Positions 20,123 through 29,959 of a stretch of DNA of 64,000 nt are shown here, in pieces; position 1 is the first letter of the stretch; every line of letters starts with the position of its first letter. The DNA comes from Candidatus Avidesulfovibrio excrementigallinarum (GTDB lineage Bacteria; Desulfobacterota; Desulfovibrionia; Desulfovibrionales; Desulfovibrionaceae). The notes beneath the pieces were generated by a model. The model had not been told where the DNA came from. It made no database searches and saw only the letters and a list, made by a program, of their open reading frames with translations. Made by a program: the position numbers and the translations under genes. Location: assembly GCA_018715085.1 (NCBI GenBank), contig DVMI01000002.1, forward strand, positions 1-64,000, given 5' to 3'.

Positions 20123-21133
20123 ATGCCTGCCGGAGACGTTGCGCCGCTGCTTGAGGTTGACGAACTTACGGTACGCCTTGCCCCGCGGCATGGCGTTGCC
20201 TTTGACGCCGTGCATCGGGTTTCGTTTGCCCTTGCCCCGGGACAGACCTTCTGCCTGGTGGGGGAATCCGGATGCGGCAAGAGCCTCACGGCACTGGCGA
20301 TTCTCGGGCTTATCCCTGACATCGGGCGGATCGTTTCCGGCCGGATTCTGTTTGCCGGGCAGGATCTGGCCGGTGCGTCTGAGGCGGCGTTGCGCACGGT
20401 GCGCGGACGGCGCATCGGAATGGTTTTTCAGGAGCCCATGACTTCCCTGAATCCTGTGCTGCGGGTGGGGGATCAGGTGGCAGAAGTTATGGAATACCAC
20501 TGGCGGATGGGACATCGCGAGGCACTGCAGCGCACGATCGAACTGTTCCGGCAAGTGGGCATTCCCTCGCCTGACATCCGGCTGCGGGATTATCCCCACC
20601 AACTGTCCGGGGGGCTGCGCCAGCGTGTCATGATTGCCATGGCGCTGGCCTGCGATCCTGTGCTGCTGCTGGCTGACGAGCCGACTACGGCGCTGGACGT
20701 GACCATCCAGGGGCAGATCCTCACGCTGTTGCGCGAACAGGCCCAGCAACGCGGTATGGGGCTGCTGCTCATCACTCACGATTTGGGCGTGGTGGCGTCC
20801 ATGGCCGATGCCGTAGGCGTGATGTACGCCGGGCGTATGGTGGAGCGGGCGTCTGCCGCTGACCTGTTTGCGTGCCCGCTGCATCCGTATACCCGGGGGC
20901 TCATGCAGTCTGCGCCAACCCTGGATCGGCTGGATCAGGCGAGGCTGCCCGCCATTGCCGGCTCGGTGCCCACGCCTGGGGAACTGCCGGAAGGCTGTCT
21001 GTTCAGGCCGCGCTGTGCCGAGGCTGACGAACGGTGCCTGCGCCGTCCGCCCCGCGTGCGCCTGGGCTGCCGGGAAGTGTGCTGCTGGCTGCACGCTCAG
21101 GCACCGTCTGCGCAGATTGTGGCCGGGGACTGA
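20123..21133 (+). CDS. Oligo/dipeptide ABC transporter ATPase, OppD/DppD-like
   Basis: GESGCGKS Walker A, LSGGLRQR signature, [14 protein letters not shown]-terminal oligopeptide-transport extension with Cys residues. Confidence 0.93.
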   Translation: MPAGDVAPLLEVDELTVRLAPRHGVAFDAVHRVSFALAPGQTFCLVGESGCGKSLTALAILGLIPDIGRIVSGRILFAGQDLAGASEAALRTVRGRRIGMVFQEPMTSLNPVLRVGDQVAEVMEYHWRMGHREALQRTIELFRQVGIPSPDIRLRDYPHQLSGGLRQRVMIAMALACDPVLLLADEPTTALDVTIQGQILTLLREQAQQRGMGLLLITHDLGVVASMADAVGVMYAGRMVERASAADLFACPLHPYTRGLMQSAPTLDRLDQARLPAIAGSVPTPGELPEGCLFRPRCAEADERCLRRPPRVRLGCREVCCWLHAQAPSAQIVAGD

Positions 21134-21350
21134 AGCTCTCTGCCGTGCGCAACGCGGCGTGACGTTGCCGCGCCTCCGGGCTGGGGCCGTAACCCCGGCG
21201 GGAAAGGCGGGATTCTGCCCGGGAACAGTCAAACAGGTTCCGCCAGGGCGGGTGTGCGCGAAAAAGCCCGGCGGCTCTGCAGCGGGTCGCCATCCTGACG
21301 GGACATGGCCGGGTTCTGCACCGCGCTTTACGCCAACAAAGATCAACAAA

Positions 21351-21382
21351 GGCCTCCGGACAAGAAATGCCGGAGGCCTTTT
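21351..21382 (+). terminator. Intrinsic terminator downstream of hom-oppD
   Basis: GGCCTCCGG...CCGGAGGCC followed by T4. Confidence 0.85.
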
Positions 21383-21566
21383 CAGATGGTGCCGCTGGCG
21401 CAGCCTGTTGGTGGCCGCCGCCCGCGGCACCGAAACGGCCGCACCGTGCCGTGGGTATTCAAACGTCACGCGCCCCCTGTACCTTGTCTTTTCCGTTCCC
21501 GCATGCTGGCATGGAAACCCCAGAAAAGCTTTTTTGCAGGGATCGCCGGAACGTCTGGAGCGTCGG

Positions 21567-23600
21567 CTACAGATCCGGGCTGTCAAAACGCTCAAAGCGC
21601 ATGACAAGCCCTGCGCGCCCCTGCGTCGCCGAACGCAGATCGGTGGAAAAGCCAAACAGCTTGCTGAGCGGAGCAAGCCCCTGCACAATCTTCATGCCGG
21701 CCCGTTCTTCCAGGTTTTCGACCTTGCCGCCACGGTTGCCAAACAGGCTGATTGCCGAACCGAGCGCGCTGTCCGGCACGCTGATTTCAACAAACATCAA
21801 CGGTTCCAGCGTGGTGATGCGTGCCTGTTCCAAAGCCTGGCGCACGGCGGCGCCCGCGGCCATATGGAAGCCCACGGGAGTGCTCTGGCCTTCTTTGCGC
21901 ACCATGCTTGTGACAGTGACGGCCACGTCCTGCAAGGGGTATCCGGTCAGCGGCCCGGATTGCAGGGCGTTGTCCACGCCTTCGCGGACGGCCTCAATCA
22001 GTGCGGAGGGATACTGTGCGGTGTCAACGGCAAATTCGATCTTGTTGCCTTCGCCCCGGGGCAGGGGCCGCACGCTGACGCCAACCTGGCCGTGGTGCAT
22101 CTGTTTGCCCAGTTCCCGATCGAATACGGCATCAGCTGCGGCTTCGTGCATCGGCGTTTCGCGCTTGACGACCTGAGGATGGCCGGATCGGGGACTGATA
22201 CCGTATTCGCGGCGGATGCGCTCAAGAATGATGTCGAGGTGCAGCTCGCCCATGCCCGAAACAATGCGGTGCCCGGACCCTTCGTCAATTTCCGTGCGCA
22301 GGGTGGGATCTTCCAGGCAATAACGGGCCAGGGCTTCATCGAGGGTCTTGCCTTCGTCGGCGTTGCGCGGTTCCAGCGCCAGATTGATGACGGGCTGATA
22401 GGCTGTAATGGATTCCAGCAGAACGGGGTGAGCGGGATCGGCAATCGTGTCGCCTGTGGCGGCGCTGCGCAGTCCGACCACGGCGACAATGTCGCCCGCG
22501 CGGGCTTCGTCAAGCTGTTCGCGATGATCAGCGTGCAGGCGATACAGCCGGGAGATGCGTTCATCGGCCTTGCGCGTGACGTTGCGGCAGGCGTTGCCTT
22601 CGCGGAGCCTGCCGGCGTACAGACGAAGGAAGGAGAGTTTGCGGCCGCCGTCCATAAGCACTTTGAACACCAGCCCTGCCAGCGGCGCGTCGGTATCGCA
22701 GGGAATTTCCATCGGGGTAGCCCCGTCGGGGGCAAGCCCCTTGGCGGGCGGCAGATCAAGCGGAGAGGGCAGGTAGGCGGCAATGGCGTCAAGCAGTGGC
22801 TGGACGCCGGTATTTTTGAGCGCAGACCCGGCCAGCACGGGCGTGAGACGGCGGGCCAGCGTGGCACGGCGCACGGCTGCCTGAATGTCTTTGGGCGTGA
22901 ACGAGCCGGCAAAATACTGCTCCATGAAGTGATCATCCTGTTCGGCCAGCGTCTCTGTCATGCGTTCGCGCCAGGGAGCCGCCATGGCCGCAAGATCAGG
23001 GTCTTCGGCCAGTGGGCGCGTGTGCATGGTCTGACCCTGGTCGGAGGGATCAAATGTCAGGATGGTCTCGTGCACCAGATCGATGATACCCGAAAACGTT
23101 TCGGCCGCACCGACGGGCACGCACAGCGGCAGGGGCGTGGCGTCCAGCCGCACGCGCATGGCCTCCAGAACAGCGGAAAAGTCGGCGCCGACACGATCCA
23201 TCTTGTTCACAAACGCCAGTTTGGGCACGCCAAAGTGCTCAGATTGCCGCCAGACCGTCTCGGACTGCGGTTCAACGCCGCCCACAGCGCAAAAAACCCC
23301 CACGGCGCCGTCAAGCACGCGCAGGGAACGCTCCACCTCCATGGTAAAGTCCACATGTCCGGGAGTGTCGACAACGTTGATGGCGTACTGCTTCCATTCG
23401 CACGTTGTGCAGGCCGACATAATGGTGATCCCGCGTTCCTGTTCCTCGGGCATGTAGTCCATTGTGGCGGTGCCGTCATGGACTTCGCCCATGCGGTGAA
23501 TTTTGCGCGTATAGAACAGCATGCGTTCCGTCAGTGTCGTCTTGCCGGCGTCGATATGCGCGATGACACCAATATTGCGGATATGGGACACGTCAGCCAT
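21567..23600 (-). CDS. Translation elongation factor G-type GTPase (possibly an EF-G paralogue)
   Basis: GVIAHIDAGKTTLTERML, DTPGHVDFTMEVERSL, NKMDRVGADF; domains II-V present. Confidence 0.92.
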   Translation of the reverse strand: MADVSHIRNIGVIAHIDAGKTTLTERMLFYTRKIHRMGEVHDGTATMDYMPEEQERGITIMSACTTCEWKQYAINVVDTPGHVDFTMEVERSLRVLDGAVGVFCAVGGVEPQSETVWRQSEHFGVPKLAFVNKMDRVGADFSAVLEAMRVRLDATPLPLCVPVGAAETFSGIIDLVHETILTFDPSDQGQTMHTRPLAEDPDLAAMAAPWRERMTETLAEQDDHFMEQYFAGSFTPKDIQAAVRRATLARRLTPVLAGSALKNTGVQPLLDAIAAYLPSPLDLPPAKGLAPDGATPMEIPCDTDAPLAGLVFKVLMDGGRKLSFLRLYAGRLREGNACRNVTRKADERISRLYRLHADHREQLDEARAGDIVAVVGLRSAATGDTIADPAHPVLLESITAYQPVINLALEPRNADEGKTLDEALARYCLEDPTLRTEIDEGSGHRIVSGMGELHLDIILERIRREYGISPRSGHPQVVKRETPMHEAAADAVFDRELGKQMHHGQVGVSVRPLPRGEGNKIEFAVDTAQYPSALIEAVREGVDNALQSGPLTGYPLQDVAVTVTSMVRKEGQSTPVGFHMAAGAAVRQALEQARITTLEPLMFVEISVPDSALGSAISLFGNRGGKVENLEERAGMKIVQGLAPLSKLFGFSTDLRSATQGRAGLVMRFERFDSPDL

Positions 23601-23611
23601 GGCGAACCTCG

Positions 23612-24433
23612 TTATGCGTCAGCGTAAGGTGTGAATGACAGAGAAACGTTCACAAAGAAGTCAGGCGTCAGGTCGGCTTCAAGCCAGCAGCCGGCCAGGG
23701 CCTCGTTCAGCGAGACCTGTGCGCCGGCGGTGGTTTCGCCGGTGTGATATAGTGCCGCGGGCCGCGGAGAGCCGGCGGGAAGAGGCAGAGCGCATTGCGT
23801 CACCCCGGGCAGGAGCCTGCGGATGGCGTCCAGCGCCTCGGGCGCAAGTGCCGGATCCACGGCAGCAAGCGGGTGGAGCGGCGCGTTGTAGACGCCGACG
23901 CCCAGGGCCTGCGCGCCGGCTACGAGCTCTCCGGGCAGGCCTGTGCCTGCCAGCCGGCCTGCGCCGTCCTCTGCCATGCACCGCAAAAGGGCTTCTGCGC
24001 CAGAGTCGCCGGCATATCCATGAAGGGCGAAGGCGTGCTCTACGCCGCACAGCTCAAGCGCGGTCAGCACGCCGGCAGAAAGCGTGTCAGGAGCGGCCGT
24101 GAGAAATCCCACGGCAAGCTGAGGCACGCTGCCCAGCCGGGCGGCCATGAGCATGGACGTCAGCCGGGGGGCGTCGGCAAAGTCGCCCGGCACCAGAAAA
24201 AGCGCCCAGGGGGCGGGCACGCGCGTTTCGACTCGATCAAACCCCAGGGCCGCCGAGTCCCGGCGTAGAACTTCATAATCCGGCCGTTCGGCATACAGGC
24301 TCATGGCCAGCGCCTGGGTGGTCTTGAGCCTGGCCCTGTCTTCTGCGGCAAAGGACTCATAGCCCTGTGCCAGCAGCGCGTCGTCCAGACGGCAGGTTTC
24401 CAGCCCGGCAGGAAGCAGAGACAGATCACACAC
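23612..24433 (-). CDS. Divergent, short histidinol dehydrogenase-like protein
   Basis: APWALFLVPGDFADAPRLTSMLMAARLGSVPQLAVGFLT...LTALELCGVEHAFALHGYAG resembles the HisD core; GTG start chosen to limit overlap with the upstream gene. Confidence 0.45.
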   Translation of the reverse strand: MCDLSLLPAGLETCRLDDALLAQGYESFAAEDRARLKTTQALAMSLYAERPDYEVLRRDSAALGFDRVETRVPAPWALFLVPGDFADAPRLTSMLMAARLGSVPQLAVGFLTAAPDTLSAGVLTALELCGVEHAFALHGYAGDSGAEALLRCMAEDGAGRLAGTGLPGELVAGAQALGVGVYNAPLHPLAAVDPALAPEALDAIRRLLPGVTQCALPLPAGSPRPAALYHTGETTAGAQVSLNEALAGCWLEADLTPDFFVNVSLSFTPYADA

Positions 24434-24465
24434 GGCAAAGGCTCCCTTTCTGACAGTACAGTCCG

Positions 24466-25617
24466 CTAGCGTCCCAGAATCTGCTTGCGCATCCAGAGCT
24501 TGACGGCCTCTGCGCACAGCGCTTCGTGTTGAAGCGTCGAGGCGTACCGGCCGTCTTTCACCGCATCGCTGTAGGGGGCGTCGTCCAGCCCCTCGGCCTT
24601 TGATGTGGCCAGCACCTTGGCTTCATCGGCCAGCAGCGCGCGCAGAGCGTTGTCATCCAGCTTTTGCAAACGGGCAGCCTCGGCCACGATGGCTGCCGGG
24701 GACGGGCAGCGCGGCGATTCCACAACCTGGCGCAACCCTTTGATAAAGCGTTTGATTCCTGCTTTGATGTGCGATGCCTTGACGACATTCATGCCAGACC
24801 AGCCAGCCCTGGTCCATTTGAACATGGCAACATCCGTCTTTGTGCCCCCGGCAGCGTTTTCCATATAGATCGTGATGCCGGAGGAGGCATAGATCTGCGT
24901 TTCGGCCCAGCCGAGCATCGACAGATTGGTTCCCTGTTCGGCCGTATAGACATAGCGCCAGTTCGATTCGTCCACGATCAGGCCCTTTTTGCCGATGCTG
25001 GACTTGCCGGGCATGACGGAAACGCAGATCAGCGCGGTCCGGCCATCAATGGCCGCAAGGACAAAAAGCCGGTTGAGCTTGTAACGGTAAAAACAGCCGC
25101 TGGAGGTGTCCGGAGTGGTTTCTTCAAGTTCTATGCCGCGAAGGCTGACAGGGGCGGCCGGCGGAAAAGGCGCGTCAATCAGCCGTGCGCTGTCTTTGAA
25201 AATGGCGCTCCCCGGCTCCCAGTGGTTGTGGCGCACGGAAACCGGGTAGAGGGCTTCACCGGGAATGCCGGGGGTCAGCAGATAGCTCATGAGCTTGCGC
25301 AAGGGCAGGGAGAGCTGCGCCGTGTAAAAGGCGCCTTTGCCCTGGCGATCCCCGGGGACGACCTTCTCTGCCTTCTGGGCATGGGCTTGCGCCACAAAGC
25401 GCAGAAGGGACGTGACATCCTGCTCCTTTGGGGAGCTTTGTGCGTTGGCGGCCGCCAGCAGGGCGTCCAGGGCCTGTTCAACCTGGGGAGAAAGAGTGCT
25501 TTTGGAAGTGTCGTTATCCGCCGCCAGCGACGCGGCAGGACAGGCAATGAAGGCAGTCAGCAGAAACAGAATGCAGTAAAAGCACACAGGACGGAATGGA
25601 TTGAAGTAGCGAGTCAT
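24466..25617 (-). CDS. Uncharacterised exported protein
   Basis: Signal peptide-like N-terminus MTRYFNPFRPVCFYCILFLLTAFIACPAASLAAD. Confidence 0.7.
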   Translation of the reverse strand: MTRYFNPFRPVCFYCILFLLTAFIACPAASLAADNDTSKSTLSPQVEQALDALLAAANAQSSPKEQDVTSLLRFVAQAHAQKAEKVVPGDRQGKGAFYTAQLSLPLRKLMSYLLTPGIPGEALYPVSVRHNHWEPGSAIFKDSARLIDAPFPPAAPVSLRGIELEETTPDTSSGCFYRYKLNRLFVLAAIDGRTALICVSVMPGKSSIGKKGLIVDESNWRYVYTAEQGTNLSMLGWAETQIYASSGITIYMENAAGGTKTDVAMFKWTRAGWSGMNVVKASHIKAGIKRFIKGLRQVVESPRCPSPAAIVAEAARLQKLDDNALRALLADEAKVLATSKAEGLDDAPYSDAVKDGRYASTLQHEALCAEAVKLWMRKQILGR

Positions 25618-26503
25618 ACGGGTTCTCAGTAAAAGGAAATACAAAAAGGGCCTGATTTGTCTTTGACAGTGAAATGTACTCAGGTTATCCGCGTCCGTCA
25701 ATGGAAGGACGCCGGGAGAGATGGTACCGGCCGTCAATACAGCACCTATCAGGCGTATTTTGCGTTGAATCTTTTTTTGTTGCCCGCCGGCATCGGGAGG
25801 CGGGAACCGTCTGCGCCCAGTACAAGGCCGTTGAATGTTTTGCAGGGACCAGGAGGAAAAGCCGATCATTCATTATCCGTGGCCGGCATTGCCGTGGTGT
25901 TGCCACAAGTCACGCGGCGGTTTTTCCTTGGCGGTGCGTCGGCTTCATCACAGGCTGCCGCCGTACTGCGCTGTCTGTCTGCGCCGGCCTGTTGCAGAGC
26001 AGGCCGGGCCGCTTTGTCGGGAGGCTGCATGCGCTGGCTGGGGCAAATGCTTCTGTGTACTGCGAGAGGCCGGGCCGCTGACGTTTTCGGCTGAGGCGCC
26101 TGCAGAACTATGGCGGACAGTTTTGGATGCGGCGTAAAAGACCGGCAGCTGCCGGCGGCGGGAGCCCGTCTGTGCCATGGGCCGGGACACGTCGCAGTCA
26201 GTCGGGCCGGCAGGGCCGGGAGTGTTCCGCCTGCAGTCCTCCCTTATGGCGCTCCCTGGCAGGCGGCCGGGTTTTCAAGGCATGGCGCGGTGGATGCCGC
26301 CTGCCGGACAGACGCTGCGCAGGTTCTGTGGCAGAGGCGCATGCGGGATCAGCAGGGTGGCTGAAGCAGGCAGGCTGCGGCTGGCAGAGGCCGTGTTGCA
26401 CGGAGGGTGTCTTTCGGGCGAGTTCCCTGCCGGAAAGACCGGAAACAGGGAAAGCGGCGTTTGTCTGGTTGCGTCGCCCGACTGGGCCGCGTATATTGGG
26501 ATC

Positions 26504-28591
26504 ATGCAGAACGAACCTTCTTCTCTCCGTCCTATTCGCCTGCTCACGCCCGAGCTGTGCAACCAGATTGCCGCCGGCGAGGTGGTCGAACGTCCGGCCA
26601 GCGTGGTCAAGGAACTGGTGGAAAACAGTCTTGACGCCGGTGCGACGCAGGTGGACATCATTCTTGAAAATGGCGGCCAGACCTGGATCCGCGTCAGGGA
26701 TAACGGTGCGGGCATTCCGGAAGCGGAAATGGAACTGGCCATAACCCGGCATGCGACCAGCAAGATCGCCACACAGGCCGATCTCTGGCGCATCACGTCG
26801 TTCGGATTCCGTGGCGAGGCCCTGCCCAGCATTGCCTCGGTGTCGTCGTTGCGGCTGGAGTCGGCGGTGCAGGGGCCCGACGGCCCCGTGTCTGCCTTTT
26901 TGCAGGTGGAGCAGGGGCGGATTGTCGGACGCGGTCCCGGCGCGCTGTATCGCGGGACCATTGTAGATGTGCGGGACTTGTTTGCCTGCGTGCCCGCGCG
27001 GCTGAAATTTTTGAAAACCCCGGCCACAGAGTTCCGCCGCAGTCAGGACTGGCTGTCACGGATTGCCCTGGCCAGAACCGACGTGGGCTTTGTGCTGTCA
27101 AGCGGCGGCCAGGAGCGGCAGCGCGAAGTGCTGCGCTTTTCGGCCGGCCAATCCCTGGAACGCCGGCTGGGGCAGCTGTGGCCCGCAGAGATTGTGGAGC
27201 GCCTTCGCCCCTTTGATCTCTGCGTGCGGGGAGTGCGGGCCTTCGGGCTGGCCTCTCCGCCGGAGCTCACGCAAAGCCGCGGCGATCGCATGCTGCTGTA
27301 TGTCAACGGACGTGCGGTCAACGACCGGCTCCTGCTGCGGGCCGCCCGCGAAGCCTATAAGGGACGTCTTGTTGCCCGCGAGTTCCCGCAGCTGGTGCTG
27401 TTTGTGGAGCTGCCGCCTGACGAGGTCGATGTCAATGTGCATCCGGCCAAGTCGGAGGTGCGCTTTCAGGACGAGCAGGCTGTGTTTGTGGCCGTGCTCA
27501 AGGCAGTTGCCACCGCCACAGAGGGAACGGCCGGATACGGGCTGGCTGATGGGGCCGGGTCCTCTGAAACGTCTGCGGTGACGCCGGCCGGCGTGCCGTG
27601 CGGCGGGCCTGCGCCTGTGGCGGCAGACAGCCGGGAACGCGTCGCGGCACCCCGTCCGCTGGGATTTTGGGGCGAGGCCGATCGGGAACGGGTGGTCACG
27701 ACGGATTTTTTTGCTCAATCAGGAAATGCGGAAGAGCCTGTCGCCTCGCTGCCCGCAGGCAGAAGCAGAGCTGCAGACCGGACGGAGCCCGCCGGACAGG
27801 GCGCCATGCAAGAAGAGGCGTTTTCTGCGTCGCCTTTTTTTGTGCCGCCGATGAGCGTGCGGGAACCGGGACCGTCCTATGGCCTTACGGAGCCTGCCGC
27901 CGGCGGCAGGGGGGAGACCTGCACCCTGGCGGATCCTGAAGAAACGCCGGCCCGCAGTGAAGAGCCAGACAACGGCCAGTCCGTTGCCGTCTCTCAGGAG
28001 GCCGGAGGCATTGTGCGCGTCGGGGGATATACGTACCTGGGACAGCTTGGGGGAACCTATTTGATGCTGACCCGGGCAGATCAGCTGCTCCTTGTTGATC
28101 AGCATGCCGCCCACGAGCGGGTGCTTGTCAATCGGCTGCGGAGGGGTGGCCTGGCCGGCCAGGGACAAGCGCTGATCCTGCCGCTGGAATTCCCTTTGGG
28201 GAGTACAGAGAGGGAGCGTATCGAACCTTGCCGCGATACGTTGCGCGCGGCTGGCTTTGAGTGCGAGTTTCAGGCGGATCGGCTGATTGTCCGCGCCATT
28301 CCGCCGTTTATGGATCGAGCCGGTGCGGCGGCGTTCATGCAGGAAACGTTGCTTGGCCTGCGCGATGCACGGACTTCGGACGTGCTGGACGGTCCGGATG
28401 GGCTGTGGGCCCGCATGGCCTGCAAGGCGGCCATCAAGGCTCATGACGAGCTGGCTTTGGACGAGGCCGCGGTCTTGCTGGCACAGTGGCTGGGAGAAAC
28501 CTATCAGCGCGATTTCTGCCCGCACGGCAGGCCCGTCGCACTCAGCTGGTCGGTGCACGATCTGGACAGGCTGTTCAAGCGTAAAGTGTAA
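26504..28591 (+). CDS. mutL: DNA mismatch repair protein MutL
   Basis: IAAGEVVERPASVVKELVENSLDAGA, DNGAGI, RHATSKI, GFRGEALPSIASVS; C-terminal dimerisation domain DQHAAHERV. Confidence 0.97.
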   Translation: MQNEPSSLRPIRLLTPELCNQIAAGEVVERPASVVKELVENSLDAGATQVDIILENGGQTWIRVRDNGAGIPEAEMELAITRHATSKIATQADLWRITSFGFRGEALPSIASVSSLRLESAVQGPDGPVSAFLQVEQGRIVGRGPGALYRGTIVDVRDLFACVPARLKFLKTPATEFRRSQDWLSRIALARTDVGFVLSSGGQERQREVLRFSAGQSLERRLGQLWPAEIVERLRPFDLCVRGVRAFGLASPPELTQSRGDRMLLYVNGRAVNDRLLLRAAREAYKGRLVAREFPQLVLFVELPPDEVDVNVHPAKSEVRFQDEQAVFVAVLKAVATATEGTAGYGLADGAGSSETSAVTPAGVPCGGPAPVAADSRERVAAPRPLGFWGEADRERVVTTDFFAQSGNAEEPVASLPAGRSRAADRTEPAGQGAMQEEAFSASPFFVPPMSVREPGPSYGLTEPAAGGRGETCTLADPEETPARSEEPDNGQSVAVSQEAGGIVRVGGYTYLGQLGGTYLMLTRADQLLLVDQHAAHERVLVNRLRRGGLAGQGQALILPLEFPLGSTERERIEPCRDTLRAAGFECEFQADRLIVRAIPPFMDRAGAAAFMQETLLGLRDARTSDVLDGPDGLWARMACKAAIKAHDELALDEAAVLLAQWLGETYQRDFCPHGRPVALSWSVHDLDRLFKRKV

Positions 28592-28832
28592 CCGTGCAAA
28601 AAGTTCGTTGAAAGGCTCTGCAGGCTTGCTGTGCGGACTGGACGCGCGGCGGCCGTGCTGCGCTTTGAGTGACGGAAAGTGACGCGCGGCGGCGTTGTAT
28701 GCAGAGGTCCGTCCGGTCAGGATGCGGGCGGCGGTATGCGAAGGCCGCGGCCGTTGCGTACGGATGGGCAGGCCGCAGAGGTGCGGACGCCTGCGGGGCC
28801 GCTGGCGACGCGGGAATGGCACCGTTGCATGG

Positions 28833-29948
28833 TTATTTTGGGGTGCGCCTGCCACCGCGCGCCGCAGAAGAGGCACGTCTGCCGGGGAAGGACAGCTGCC
28901 GTGCGGGCATGTCGAGATGCAGCAGCAGCGGCGCGGACACAAAGACGGACGACAGCGTGCCGACCAGAACGCCGATAAGCATGGTCAGGGCAAAATCATG
29001 AATGACGCCGCCGCCCAGTAAAAACAAGCTGGTGCAGGCCGCAAGCGTGGTGATTGAAGTCATCAGCGTGCGCGACAGCGTCTGATTGAGGCTCTGGTTG
29101 ATGATGCTCCTCATATCGACGGCATTCTTGCCGGGTTGCGCCTGTGCAAGATTTTCCCGAATGCGGTCATAGACGACGATTGTGTCGTTGAGCGAATAGC
29201 CCACCAGCATCAGCAGCGCCGCGGCAACGCTCAGGTCAAAATCCTTGTGCAGCAGCGCAAGCAGTCCCACGGTCACACACACGTCATGGAGGAGGCCTGC
29301 CAGCGCCCCCAGGGCAAAGTGGAGTCTGAGCACGGCGCAAAGCGCAAAGGTCAGCAGCAGGCAGGCGCTCACCCGGATGGGCATGGCCAGTCCGCAAAGG
29401 CCCAGCAGGAACATGCCGCCGCCAAGACAGGCGGCCATGAGCCCGGCAACCCCCCAGCGGTGTTCAAAGCGTCCGGAGAGATAGACGGCAGTAAGCAACA
29501 TCACATAGAAAAAGGCTTCCAGCGCGGCGCAGCGCAGGTTTTCGCCCACTTTGGGACCGACCGTTTCCTGCCGGAGTATGGCGGCCTGATTGCCTTCGAT
29601 GGACTGCAACGCCCTGACAACCGCCGTGTAGGCGCGTTCGTTCGTCATGTCCGTGGGCAGCGCAAACCGCACCAGCCAGCCGGTTTTGCCTGCTCCGAAC
29701 TGCTGCACTGTCAGACCTGACAAGCCGGCGCTGACAAAGCGCTCTTTGAGCACAGTCCCGTCTATGGGGCGTTCAAAGTCAAGCTGCACCATGGCGCCGC
29801 CTGCAAAGTCCACGCCGTAACGCAGTCCGCCCAGGAGCACGGCGGCAACGGAAACCACGATGAGCAGCGCAGAAAGTCCGTAGCCGATATACCGAAACCG
29901 GATGAAGTCAAAACTGGGGACCGTGTTGCAAAGGCAGGCAAGGCGCAT
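28833..29948 (-). CDS. secF: Protein translocase subunit SecF
   Basis: GVDFAGGAMVQLDF, GYSLNDTIVVYDRIREN, TLMTSITTLAA. Confidence 0.95.
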   Translation of the reverse strand: MRLACLCNTVPSFDFIRFRYIGYGLSALLIVVSVAAVLLGGLRYGVDFAGGAMVQLDFERPIDGTVLKERFVSAGLSGLTVQQFGAGKTGWLVRFALPTDMTNERAYTAVVRALQSIEGNQAAILRQETVGPKVGENLRCAALEAFFYVMLLTAVYLSGRFEHRWGVAGLMAACLGGGMFLLGLCGLAMPIRVSACLLLTFALCAVLRLHFALGALAGLLHDVCVTVGLLALLHKDFDLSVAAALLMLVGYSLNDTIVVYDRIRENLAQAQPGKNAVDMRSIINQSLNQTLSRTLMTSITTLAACTSLFLLGGGVIHDFALTMLIGVLVGTLSSVFVSAPLLLHLDMPARQLSFPGRRASSAARGGRRTPK

Positions 29949-29959
29949 GATATGGACTC

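Noticed and set aside
20868-23627. 919-aa plus-strand ORF
   Set aside because: Antisense to a full-length EF-G-type gene with clear motifs; long antisense ORFs are expected from GC-rich codon bias.
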